The translations under genes and the position numbers were made by a program. A stretch of 64,000 nt of DNA from assembly GCA_030789695.1 (NCBI GenBank), contig CM061130.1:16874061-16938060 (forward strand), given 5' to 3'. The notes below the pieces were generated by a model. It saw only the letters and a list, made by a program, of their open reading frames with translations. It did not search any database and had not been told where the DNA came from. Numbering within the stretch: position 1 is the stretch's first letter; each line of letters starts with the position of its first letter. Positions 35,251 through 45,804 of this stretch are shown here, piece by piece. The stretch comes from Scilla litardierei (Eukaryota; Streptophyta; Magnoliopsida; Asparagales; Asparagaceae).

Positions 35251-35617
35251 CATTTATAGGGATTTAAGTCGAACCGGTCGGGTGAGTTGTCACCCGATCG
35301 GTTGACTTAGTGGTCAAAAATTTTGGCTAAAGAGTTGCTACAGGTGAACCGGTCGGTTGACATGTCAACCGATCGGTTGACCACTCCACACATTTTCCCG
35401 AGAATTTAGAGTTTCTCACCCGGTCCCTCAACCGGTTTCGCTTCTTGTCACCTGATCGGTTGACAAATTCTGAAATTTTCCCAAGAGTTTACCCCAGGTC
35501 ACCCGGTCTGCCAACCGATCTCTTCTTTCCTCACCCGATCGGTTCATTTAGTGGCAGACACGGCCGTTAGCTGATACATCCCAACCGATCGGTTGAGTTA
35601 TCAACCGATCGGTTGAG
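35251..35617 (-). promoter_or_regulatory. Internal palindrome array and TATA box of D
   Basis: About ten ACCGATCGGTTGA or ACCGGTCGGTTGA words lie at 35271-35617. On the minus strand they are followed by CCTATAAATG (35251-35260) and a GC-rich leader. This repeats the LTR order between pol and the envelope-position ORF, as in B. Confidence 0.6.
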
Positions 35618-35751
35618 GCCTTGTTTTCTGCAAAAACCCACAAATCGCCTAAGTTCCACAACGGAAGTTCTTGCGGTTGGATTTATTTATAAAAATAGAG
35701 AAAATAAAGTTAAAAAATAATCCTAAAAATTGAAACAAAAGTTTAGAGCAT

Positions 35752-35797
35752 GGTTGCCTCCCATGAAGCGCTTTTATTTAACGTCGTTTAGCTCGAC
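35752..35797 (-). other. Conserved post-integrase Athila motif, here directly after protease
   Basis: Minus strand: GTCGAGCT, then ACGTTAAA, AAGCGCTT and GGGAGGCAACC. The same series follows integrase in B (51673-51716). Here it starts about 15 bp after the protease frame, so RT, RNase H and integrase are missing by a clean internal deletion. Confidence 0.65.
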
Positions 35798-35812
35798 ACC
35801 TGTTGATGATGT

Positions 35813-37039
35813 TCATGGTGGGCGATACGGGTGATGCCCAAAATCCGGCATCTCTTCAACTCCAGAGCTTGTGGCTTTTGTTGTAGTCGGTGGCTGTAAG
35901 AAGATTCGCTCAACTACCATCCCTTTGACGACAGGATCCGGGGGCTTCTCCCTCAAATTGGCGTCTACCGCCATCTTTTTCAGGATCCGGACCTCATCAC
36001 CGGTGAGGTCCATGGGTTCTTTCCCTTTTCTCCTCGTAGGAGGAGCCTTAGGGAATCCGGGAGGGGTCACACGTTGCACGACCGCCTCATTAGCAACTTC
36101 ATTCTTTGGGGAGCCAACTTGCTCTCCAAGGTCCCCCAAGCTATCGGGGGGATTCCTCGAGAGTACTTCCCAGGCACTTGTTTCAACAGCTCTATCTTCT
36201 TCGTTCTCCAGCATACTGATACTAGGATCGTCCGGGGGATTTGGGTGCTTCATCGACAACCCCAAGTCAAATTCGACTCTTTCTTGGCCCACATTGAGGG
36301 AAAGCTTCCTATTCTTCACGTCTATCAAAACTCCGGCGGTTGCCATAAAGGGCCGTCTAAGGATAATAGGGGTATGCTTGTCTTCCGGCATGTCCATCAC
36401 CACAAAATCAACCGGTACTTGTACTCCTCTCACATCGACGGGGAGGTCGTCCACTATTCCCACAGGGTACTTGACTGAACGGTCAGCAAGTTGTAATGTC
36501 ATGCCGGTGGGCTCTAAATCTCCCATCCCTATTCTCTTGTACAACGATAGGGGCATTAAGCTGACGCTCGCTCCTAGATCGACGAGTGCCCTCTGGATTT
36601 GCACTTTCCCAATAGAGCAAGGGATGGAGAAACTTCCTGGGTCTTTGAGCTTGGGCAGATTTGCACGCTGAATGAGGGCTCTGCACTCCGCCGTTAACAC
36701 GACCTTCTCTTTTCTGGATCCCCGTGTCACCAAGTCTTTCAGAAATTTGGCATATGAGGGAATTGTCTCGATGGCCTCGAGGAAGGGGATTTGTAAGCTC
36801 AGATCTTTCACCATGGCAAAGAATTTGCCATATTTCTCATCGATTTTGGATTTGGCAAGCCGTTGTGGGAAAGGCACAACGGGCTTGAATACTCTTAGGT
36901 TCCCTTCCTCATCCTTCTTCTTCTCCTCTCTATGAACTCCCTCCGGAGTAGTTGGCTTGGGCGACGAAGCACCGTCGTCATTTAATTTCTCAATTGGTCG
37001 TTCCATGACCAACGGTGCTTCCGGTCCTTTGGGGGGCAT
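35813..37039 (-). CDS. Athila-type aspartic protease region
   Basis: 408 residues open. The centre holds CSIGKVQIQRALVDLGAS, where DLGAS (residues 154-158) is the Athila form of the aspartic protease active site. LQLADRSVKYPVGIVDD and LRRPFMATAGVLIDVK follow; the usual G in GRPF is R here. The N-terminal part is the charged Gag-protease linker with FPQRLAKSKIDEKYGKF. The frame ends before any RT. It would process Gag, but the upstream Gag is broken, so activity is doubtful. Confidence 0.8.
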   Translation of the reverse strand: MPPKGPEAPLVMERPIEKLNDDGASSPKPTTPEGVHREEKKKDEEGNLRVFKPVVPFPQRLAKSKIDEKYGKFFAMVKDLSLQIPFLEAIETIPSYAKFLKDLVTRGSRKEKVVLTAECRALIQRANLPKLKDPGSFSIPCSIGKVQIQRALVDLGASVSLMPLSLYKRIGMGDLEPTGMTLQLADRSVKYPVGIVDDLPVDVRGVQVPVDFVVMDMPEDKHTPIILRRPFMATAGVLIDVKNRKLSLNVGQERVEFDLGLSMKHPNPPDDPSISMLENEEDRAVETSAWEVLSRNPPDSLGDLGEQVGSPKNEVANEAVVQRVTPPGFPKAPPTRRKGKEPMDLTGDEVRILKKMAVDANLREKPPDPVVKGMVVERIFLQPPTTTKATSSGVEEMPDFGHHPYRPP

Positions 37040-38548
37040 TCTCGTCGGATTTGCGTTCTGCTCCTCAAGACGATGGTGGACATGTTCTCATGCTCATGCG
37101 TGAGCACCAAGGTCCGATTTACCCCCCTCGGGTTCACCTTAGGCTGTGGAGGTAAAAGATTCTGCGGTCTCTGAAGGTTCGTCACTTGCAACCCCAGCTG
37201 GGTCACCTGATCAGTGAGGACTCTTTGTCCCATCTCCAGCTTCAGATTTATCTTCTCCTGGTTGGCGATGTATTGAGTCAAGAGGGACTCAACCGGAGAG
37301 ATGGCCCTATGCTGGCCGTATTGCTGCTGGGTGGGCTGCTGATTCCTAGGAGCATACTGTTGATACTGTTATGGAGGTTGTTGCTGCTGAAATTGCTGCT
37401 GCTGAAACTGCTGCTGAGGCCTAGCCGGCTGATATATCTGCTGTTGTTGCTGAGCCGGCTGTTGATAAGGCGCTCGATAGCTAAGGTTGGGATGATTCCA
37501 GTTGTTGGGAGAGTAGGCCGGGTTGGATTTGGTTCGTGGTGAAAATGGCGCATTCCCTCTAGGATTGTAAAATAATGCGCTCGCCTGATCCAACGGTGGT
37601 GAGATGTCACCACCGTCGAACTCTCCAAACACTTCGGACTCCACCGCAGCAATCTGTTGTGTACCGGTGCCACCGGCGCCTACCATCAATGCGGAGATCT
37701 GGGTCGACAGCAAGTCAAAACTTGCTTGACAATTTGTCGACGTTCTCGACCTTATGGATGCCCCCAGATCTAGGTGTAGCTCTCTCGTCACACCACCGCT
37801 CATTGTTAGATGCCATATTTTCCAGAATCTGTCCGGCATCTTCTTCGCTTCTCGACATAAAGGACCCTCCAGCCGCGGCGTCCATGGAAGATTTTAAATC
37901 GTCCCTCAACCCATTATAAAACAGATTTATGATCTGCCACTTGGGGAGCTCATGGTGGAGACATCTTCTCTGCATCTCCTTGTATCTGGTCCAGGCTTCG
38001 TGCAGAGACTCATGGCTGGCCTGGGAGAAGGAGGAGATCTCACTCCTCAGCTTCATGGTCTTCCCCGGAGGAAAGAACTTCGTCAGGAAAGCATTTGAGA
38101 GCTTCTCCCAGGTATTGAATGTATTCGGGTCCTTCCCCCTAAGCCACATCTTGGCCTTATCTCACAGAGAGAATGGGAATAGCTTCAGTCGGATCGTCTC
38201 AGTTGTGACACCGTTTATCCGAAAGGTGTCACATTTCTCCAAGAAGGAGTCTAAATGCTCAATCGGGCTCTCCATGGGTGCACCCGAAAATTGATCCTGC
38301 TGGATCCACGTCACCAAAGATGGCTTAAGCTCGAAGCTTTGGTCCGTAATAGCTGGAGGACGGATGGCAGAGGTGGACTCGATGGAAGGCATCGAGTACT
38401 CCAGCAGAGACTTGTGAGGTGGGGTGTTCTCCCCCATGGTTTCAGGATATTCTCTTCTTCGCTTCTCGGCGGCCAAACGCCTTAGGGTGGCGTTTATCTC
38501 TGGATCAACGGGGATCAAGTCGTCGAGACTTCTTGAAGTCCTGCGCAT
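37040..38548 (-). pseudogene. gag: Athila-type Gag of D, one nonsense codon and frameshifts
   Basis: Starts MRRTSRSLDDLIPVDPEI at 38548. Gag core: LDSFLEKCDTFRINGV, LKLFPFSL, then TGA at 38162-38164 (CGA to TGA), then DKAKMWLRGKDPNTFNTW and WTRYKEMQRRCLHHELPKW in the same frame. A frame change near 37720 leads to a Gln-rich stretch (37369-37480), and a further one near 37280. Gag would have assembled particles; it is now interrupted. Confidence 0.82.
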
Positions 38549-38722
38549 GAAAAACAACAAACACCCGTGAAGCGAAAAGTGGGAAAGAAACAGATAAGAT
38601 AAAAAATAAAAATAAAAATAAGAAGATAAAAAGGAAAAAGAAGAATGCGAAAATTATCGCGAGGTAGGGATGAGAGCTAGACACTAGGGTTCATGAAATC
38701 CTGAAATAACAAGCACGTTGCC

Positions 38723-38740
38723 TCCCCGGCAACGACGCCA
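38723..38740 (-). other. Primer binding site of D, Asp-tRNA type
   Basis: Minus strand TGGCGTCGTTGCCGGGGA, one mismatch in the Asp-tRNA complement. It lies 35 bp from the LTR edge, further than in B (6 bp) or T (7 bp). Confidence 0.8.
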
Positions 38741-38775
38741 TAAAGCTTGACGCCCCCCAGATGTGGCATGCTAGA

Positions 38776-40338
38776 TGTGTGCAATGATATGATCAGGGGC
38801 GTGGGATTTAAATATTTGTAACCTCAAGTGCACGGTGTTGTAGTGTGGCTTGGGGGTCGAACTCAGGGAGGTGTGGATGTGCTTGTGTCCGAGAGGATCA
38901 AATTCACCCCATGGACGAGCTAGCCCGGATCGAATGATGGGTTGTCACGATAAAAGGATTACAAGGTATAGACAATATAAAGGAAAAACCCGGGACTTTG
39001 GTTTCCACCCTATCGAGCGACTCTCGCCGATACGGCCTACGGGTAGGATAACGATCGGAATTAGGGTCTAATGGTGAGACGTTGCCTCTAAGAGTGGTAC
39101 CGGCGTCCCATGGGCCCGATATTCCGGTCGGTGCCCAGGATGATACGCCGGACTTCCCGGGTTCGATCAATGGGCACTCCCGTGTCCATTAACACTGATC
39201 GACTCCGGGAGCACTAAGCTCGCAACGATAACTCCCAACGTCTCATCCTGCCGCTCCTGCGCGCTAGGATTCGACGTCTATGCTAAGGGCGTGAGCTATG
39301 GCTAGGGAGTCAACCGACAAGTTTATTCCCCCTTGGCCCAACGGCCAAAGGCGGTCTTTTTTCCACCGATGACAATAAAACACCCCGCGTAACCGTTAGA
39401 TTCCTAATCCCTATCGATTTCCTAGCCCTATGGACGCATCGGGAAGAGCCCACGAAGGGGTTTCCGCCAAAATCCCAGATTTGGGAACTACTCACACATA
39501 TTTAGTAAAAAGCGATCTAAACAGAAATCGACCGTAAAAATCATGATCAGACAATAGAAATGCAATGGTAGTAAAGCAATTAAGATAATACTAAAGTTTG
39601 ACAAAGATCTGAAAACTTACAAAAACTTGGAAATTACAGCCGTCACAAAATGAAGAAAACAGCAAAAAATAACCAACTCGCGTTTCTGGAAAACCTAGGG
39701 TTCTATATATATAGGAAAAGATAACACCCGATCGGTTGACAAGTCAACCGATCGGGTGATCAGCTTCAAACTTTGGCAGCGAGATGCGGGACTTCACCTG
39801 GTCAGGATGAACCGGTCGGTTGAAACATGGATGTGACCGGTTGGATCTTGGTGCCGACTGGGTGAGGAGACCGGTTGGATCTTCGTGTCTTGGCTTTTGA
39901 GATTCAGCTACAGGTGAACCGATCGGGTGAAGGTCACCCGATCGGTTGGCAATCAGCTTCGAATTCCAGAGAGTTTGGGCTTTTGACCCGGTCACTGAAC
40001 CGACCGGGTGACTTCTTGTGAGCTCCAAGCTGCATCCGGGTGGTGCACGCGTGCATCACCCGATCGGTTGAAGATGACCAACTGACCGGGTGAGGGGCTG
40101 AAAGATGATATCATCGTCGTTGACCCCCTGGATCACGCGTGACTCCTCTCGTTGCTCCGGGAACTTGCGATATCGTCGTTTTATGTCCCTTATGCCAGTA
40201 AACTCCTGCAAAATACGGAAAACATGGAAAAGTGAAAGAAAACAAGAAAACAAGAGAAAACGAATATAAGACGGCGGTAAAATACGGAAAAACACGGAAG
40301 AAAACGTGCGCAAATATATGAAATATAAACGCACGTCA
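38776..40338 (-). repeat. 5' LTR of element D (right copy)
   Basis: Plus strand TGTGTGCAATG to GCACGTCA, 1563 bp. Contains the palindrome array 39725-40094 and, on the minus strand, CTATATATATAG at about 39703-39714. Confidence 0.9.
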
Positions 40339-42748
40339 CCTTCCTCTCGTCGCGCGAGGTAAGAGCCCCTCCTCCCTTTGTCTTCGCATGAGATGCCCCC
40401 ATCGTTTCCCTGTTGCTGCAAGTTTGGCTAATGAAATAAGCAAGAGAACAAATTAAAAATATACTGAAAGAGACAGGTGAGTAAGGAAACAAAGGATGAG
40501 GAAATTAAGAACAGCCTTGTAAACATAAGAAGTATGAGAGACAGAGGGTTTAATGAATTAATAAATTATAGAGTAAGTGAGGATCACCTTAATATCATTT
40601 GGTATTGTTTTAAAATAATATTTATATGTATGGGCAGTGACGGGTACATGAATTTCCCTCAGTGGACATAATGAAAACTGTGAGTCTCAGACTTCAATAA
40701 TTAAAGATCTTATGTATGTTTCCACTCTCTCCTTCATTTTATCCTCTGTGAAATTACCTCTAATTTCATACATGCACACATATATATCTTTTAGCAACTT
40801 CCCCTAGCTTATCAATCTTAAGAAACTTGTAATTATTTGTCTAGTTGTATAATCTATTTATCTGATGTTTAATTGTAGTGAACAAATCTTACCAAGTAAT
40901 CTTTTGGGACATTAATCGTTATGTTATAGTGTTTCTGTTGTTCATGGAGAAAGGAGATATTCGTTCAAAGAGAGGCAAGTATGTAGGCATGGATGGTCAT
41001 TTACAGTTGCAAAGTACCATTCTTATATTTATTCCCTGTAATATATAAGTTGGGATACTTGTGCAATTATTAGTTAGAACATCCCATTTCTAATGATAAC
41101 AGTACAAGGTTATGAAACAGTGCACACATATGTTAATACCAAACATGTTATATGTTAGTTCACATGCAATTGAAACTGTGACTTCCTTTATATGCCTGGA
41201 GACAGAATGTATAGAAATGGACCTTATATAAATTTTAACTCTAAACAGATTTACAAACAAGACATTAATTATTACTAGCAGAATCCGATATATGCTAGAA
41301 GAATTATTACTAGTAACCTGTTATGTGTTAGATGGTTTAATTCTATGGAATGGACAACACCCTAGGTTAGAGAACCTAATAGAATGAACTATTATTTAAA
41401 TAAGTTGGGGTGAACCTAATTCAGAGATATGTTCAATCAAAACAGAGAACCAGTTGTTCCATAGCGTAACGTCGTCGAGACGAACTCACGAACAACCGAC
41501 ACCACCGAAAACAGGCAAGTGAAACTTGCTAGTTCTTTGTTTAGGCCGTGCTTTAGGCCATTTCTTGTTTTAGGCGTAAAAGAGACTAGGCACCGAAATG
41601 ATACTCACCTAGACGTAATTTTAAGATCTAGCTTGACAACGAAGCTAGATCTGTCACCCTGCCATGACATTCATGCATTTCTGCCTGTCATATTTAAATT
41701 TTCGTAACTGCATCCTCTTTACTTGTACTCCGCCTGTCACGTTTAAATTCCTTACCTGTACGCACTTAAACTATAACTTGCCATGCCATGTCATCCATGC
41801 TTGAATGTTGCATTTGTAGCACACGCTACGTACTTCCTTGTTCAGGCTAGGCACCTGCGTTGCAGGCACAACCATATGCCAAATACACTTCCTGGCTTGT
41901 GATCCAGAAGCGGACTACATGTGTTGGTCAAAAGCCAATGCCTGATACACGTGGAGGGGTAGGGATAATCGATCACTTGAGCTTAGGAGTTGGCCCGTAC
42001 AGCCACTCCAGCCAAAAGGCGTAATCTCTGAGTACGACGTGTTTACTTTACTTGTGAAATCCATGTGATTGTTTAGTAGCTCTGCTACCCATGCCATGAT
42101 CTACTTGTGCCTTGTTAAACTTGCTGCCATGTCAAACTTGTCGCATCTATTTAATTGTTGCATCCATACTTTAAAATGCCATGTCATCGAACATCTTTAG
42201 AACTGCTAGGTTGTTTTACCTTCCTTTTAGTTTCCTTGCACAAAGTCTTTGTAGACTTTGCTGACATGCGCCCTCGTCTCTTTTGGGTGTCGCATGTTAG
42301 TTGCCGAGCCAGAGTCCGTCGCTGAGGACGAGGTGTTTGCTGACTTCGAGACTGTGTCCACCGTTGACGTGGAGTACGAGGACAACGACGACCAGTCGTA
42401 GAGACATAGTTCTGTGTTACTTTCTGCTTAGTCTGTTGTTAGGTTGTCGGTGCGTAGCACCCTTTTTTCTGTACGTTGATTATTTCTGTTTGCCATGCTT
42501 GGGCCTTTTAGACTCTCTTCTTTTAGCCTGGTGGCTTTTCTATGACGTTGGAATTTATTATGGACATTCTGAGATTGAAATAATTTTATTATCTGTCTCC
42601 TTCTTTTATTATTATTTTTGTTCTGCTACGCACTTGAAAGGACCTATACGTGGTTATTTCAGACGCTTTACAGACTAGAGCCTCACAGCTCCAAGTCTGA
42701 GCGGACTTCTCACGTCTCGCCTCCATTTTAGGGAAGCGGGTCGTGACA

Positions 42749-45235
42749 AGAACTGAAAGGAGAGAACAACTGTACTATGGTAGTGCAAGTGTAAAGCGGG
42801 CTAAGCAAGTGAAACATGCTACTGCTGTTGCTAAAAGTATGACAAGTAAAGTACTGGTGACTGCACTGGTGTTGTAGGCAAGGTGCATGTAATGCATAAA
42901 TAGAGGTGATCGTGCAAGCTACACTAGAACTATGTGACTCAAATCGGAGAGTATAATATGTGACCATCGAGTTCATCTCTTGCCTAGGTGCGCTTACCCA
43001 GACGAATGCCGGAACACAGGCAGTGGTACATGTATTTTGCTGAAACACAGGCAGCAGGACGGGATGCCGAAACACATGTAGCGGTATGGGAAGATGAACT
43101 CCAGTCACTCCCACTCTCTCTCAAACTATGAGTTATCCCAAAACCCCAGTGAAGTGTCAAGTGCTATACGGGACGTTTCACAAGATGTTCCATACGGTAT
43201 ATCACATGATGCTGGTCAAACCAAGACCAATGGTTGACTTTCTTATTGAAAACCAGAAAGGTATGAACTCATTTCAAAGCAGACTGTGCCAAAGTACAGT
43301 GGATGCTAAGAAATTAGAGGACAAAGACAAGTCCAACATTCGGGGTGTTGATTCCATGCTTCGAGCATGTGGTAGTGTTGTTTAGCACACAATTTATCTA
43401 AGTTGATGGTTGTGCGCTACAACCACCAAAGTTGAAAGTTGGCAAAGTAATCTGTAGTTGATTACTTTCCTATTAGATTAGGTCTCTAGTTTGGTTCAAG
43501 TCAAATAGCCGTTTTGAGGCTATAAGTGGTGTTCTAAGTTCTAAACTAGCTAATTTTCTAAATCTAGAATTCGTCTTGACTTACGAATTTCGAGTTTGTC
43601 GTAGCAAATCGGGACTAGATCTAGAGCTTCCACTGGAGTTGGTGCATGGAAATTGGTACCTACAATCACAAGAAATACTAAGTTAACGAGTACACTATTT
43701 TCTATCTATTTAACTTGATTGTTTCGATTTTATAAATGATTGAAACGATGTCGAAAAGCGTTCTAAATTTTTATATATGCTAGATATGCAGAAAATAAAT
43801 TTAAAGAAGGAGGAAATATATTTCAGAAGCTTTTGGTAATTTTTATAATTTTTAAAAGCTTAAAATAGGTTTTAAAACTAATTTTAATTAGTTATCGTAT
43901 TTATTCAACAATTTATTCTGGATGAAATACGTATCAGAAAGTTTCAAGTGAGCTGTCAAAATGACCATCTCAAAGAGTACTACAACATATATTTTTTTTC
44001 CACGTATCAGTTTACATGAAAATAACAAGTTATGGATTTTTAAGTAAAAACGACGTATTTAAGTTTTAGGCTTAAAAATTTATTCTGAAAAAACTACTCG
44101 TCTGATTGAGATGAAACCAGCTCCATTAGATGCAGAACGTCATTTCTGATTTTCTAGATCTGGCCTTGCATTTTACTGACCCTTATATTATTTACTATCA
44201 ATTTAAAACCAATAAAACCCATTTATATATCGTATACGCATATATATACACGGAAATTCGTTTTTGTATAAAAAATAATACGTTTCAAAAAAAAACACCT
44301 TCGCTTCTCTCGTTGCATGCGGCGCGGGGGGGGGCGACGGGGGGTCTTTCATCGACGACGGCGGGGCTCGGGGCGGTAGCGAGGGCGGCGACAGCGGCGA
44401 CGGCGGTCTTGGGGGCGTCAGAGGAGGCCGCGGGGAGTGGTTGATGGTAGGGTGCAACGGGGTGCTCGGAAGGGAGATCGCAGGCGAGGGGGGTGCGCTC
44501 GGGGTGCTCGGCGTCGGAACGCGGTGGCGGAGCGTCGGCCTCGTGGGCGTCGGAGGGGGTTGACGACGGCAAGCGACGGCGAGGCCTCAGGCGAGGGTGA
44601 GAGCGTGAGAGGGAGAGGGAGGGGTGAGTTGAGAGTTTGAGAGAGGGAGGGGAGCGGCTTGGGGTTGTTCGTGGCGGTGGCGGCGTCGGAAAACGGCGGC
44701 GGCGGCGGTCACGTCCACCGGAGGGAGGAGAGGTAGGAGGAGAGGGAACAAGAGTTTTGGAGAGGGGGAGGGGCTTCGGGTTTTAACAATGGGGAGAGAG
44801 AGGGGGTTGCGAACGTGAAAGAGGAGAGGGGGTTTTATAGTTAATAGAAATTAATTAATAATTAGTATACTTAGTCAAACTTAATTAATACATTAGGTAA
44901 GTATTTAATGAAAATAGGTATACTTTTTGACTAAGCTTGGAAAGTTTAAACGTGTCCCCTCCCACGTTTTAGTTATGGTTAGGGTATGTCATTAGTAAAT
45001 TGGGTAATGTAATTAGTAACGATAATATTGAAATACCATTTTCTTTATGTAAATGACTCCGAAAAATTACAAAAAAATAGCCACTGGATCGTAGAGTTAC
45101 GAGGATCACAAATATGAAGTCAAATTTAAGTTTTGAGTGACAAAAAAATAGAAAAAAATTCATTTACTTATTTTAAACGTATTTGATACTATCGTGAATA
45201 CGGAAAATTATGCACATTGAAACCAGACCATTACA
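42749..45235 (-). repeat. R 3' LTR, proximal piece
   Basis: Begins with the AGAAC duplication of A, continues the R LTR, and ends GACCATTACA at 45235 (minus strand TGTAATGGTC). With 21835-22319 the LTR is about 2.97 kb. It contains a GC-rich block at about 44290-44770. Next to it, minus-strand AAGGAGGATAGGA (45236-45249) is the polypurine tract. Confidence 0.85.
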
Positions 45236-45437
45236 TCCTATCCTCCTTAAAAGAATTCCGTCCTCAAAATTTCTCGAACTTCATGAAACAGATAATCTCT
45301 GTTATGAAGAAGCTCAAGCAAATAAATGATGATAATGATCTAATAAATCAGTTTGTAAATAACATGAAATAAATCAGGTTGTAAATAACATGAAATATAA
45401 TGTGATATCATAGCATCAAGAAAACAAAAGATGATGT

Positions 45438-45804
45438 TTATGAATACATACTATTGACATCACCATTGCTTCCGTAACTAGCCTCAAGACTAGTAAGGTC
45501 CTCTGACTTGGTAAATAAGTATGGGTAGCGTTCTCGCATATCGTCTTTTCGCTCCCAAGTAGATTCTCCAGGCGAGTCGTGACGCCACATTACTCTGACA
45601 AGGTTGATCACTCTATTCTTGAGGGTCTTCTGTCGTAGATTGAGGATCTTGACTGGTTTCTGCTCATAAGATAGATCCGGACGAATAACAATCTCAGAGT
45701 AATCCACAACATGACTGGGAACACTCACGTAGCGTCGAAGCTGTGAGACATGAAAAACTTCATGTACTCCCTCTAATGCAGGTGGCAAAGTAAGGCGATA
45801 GGCC
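45438..45804 (-). pseudogene. R pol C-terminus with chromodomain
   Basis: The minus strand resumes at YRLTLPPALEGVHEVFHVSQ after the B insertion. The tail carries PVKILNLRQKTLKN and LVRVMWRHDSPGESTWE, a CHD-like chromodomain expected to target heterochromatin marks. The frame stays open to its stop at 45438. The break falls in the codon after EVA; AGGCC is duplicated on both sides of B. Confidence 0.88.

Larger units (their letters stand above)
31102..40338 (-). mobile_element. Athila-type element D lacking RT and integrase
   Basis: LTRs 31102-32639 (3') and 38776-40338 (5') bracket gag, protease and a short envelope-position ORF on the minus strand. Flanks are CCTTT (31097-31101) and CCTTC (40339-40343), a duplication with one mismatch; the intact A 5' LTR reads CCTTC. 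An Asp-type primer site and a TTGGGGGATTT polypurine tract confirm the orientation. Confidence 0.9.
22320..42748 (+). mobile_element. Tekay-type chromovirus A, 3' LTR split by element D
   Basis: 5' LTR 22320-25525, gag, protease, RT, RNase H, integrase and chromodomain on the plus strand, polypurine region, 3' LTR 30296-42748. The perfect duplication AGAAC (22315-22319 and 42749-42753) fixes both ends. Without D the element is about 11.2 kb. Coding parts have several stops, so it is not autonomous. Confidence 0.92.
30296..42748 (+). repeat. 3' LTR of element A, split by element D
   Basis: 30296-31101 and 40344-42748 match the 5' LTR; the break is at 23105 in 5' LTR coordinates. It ends GTCGTGACA at 42748, before the AGAAC duplication. 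The polypurine region before it reads AAGGTGGGTATGA. The acidic frame is kept at 42294-42401. Confidence 0.9.

Noticed and set aside
43128..43385. 85-residue frame starting MSYPKTPVKCQV
   Set aside because: Inside the R LTR on the strand opposite to the element, with no recognised motif and no counterpart in A or R0.
44130..44640. GC-rich open frames suggesting a host gene
   Set aside because: They sit in the R LTR at the place of the GC-rich leader block seen in A and R0; trinucleotide GGC/GCG runs open several frames at once.
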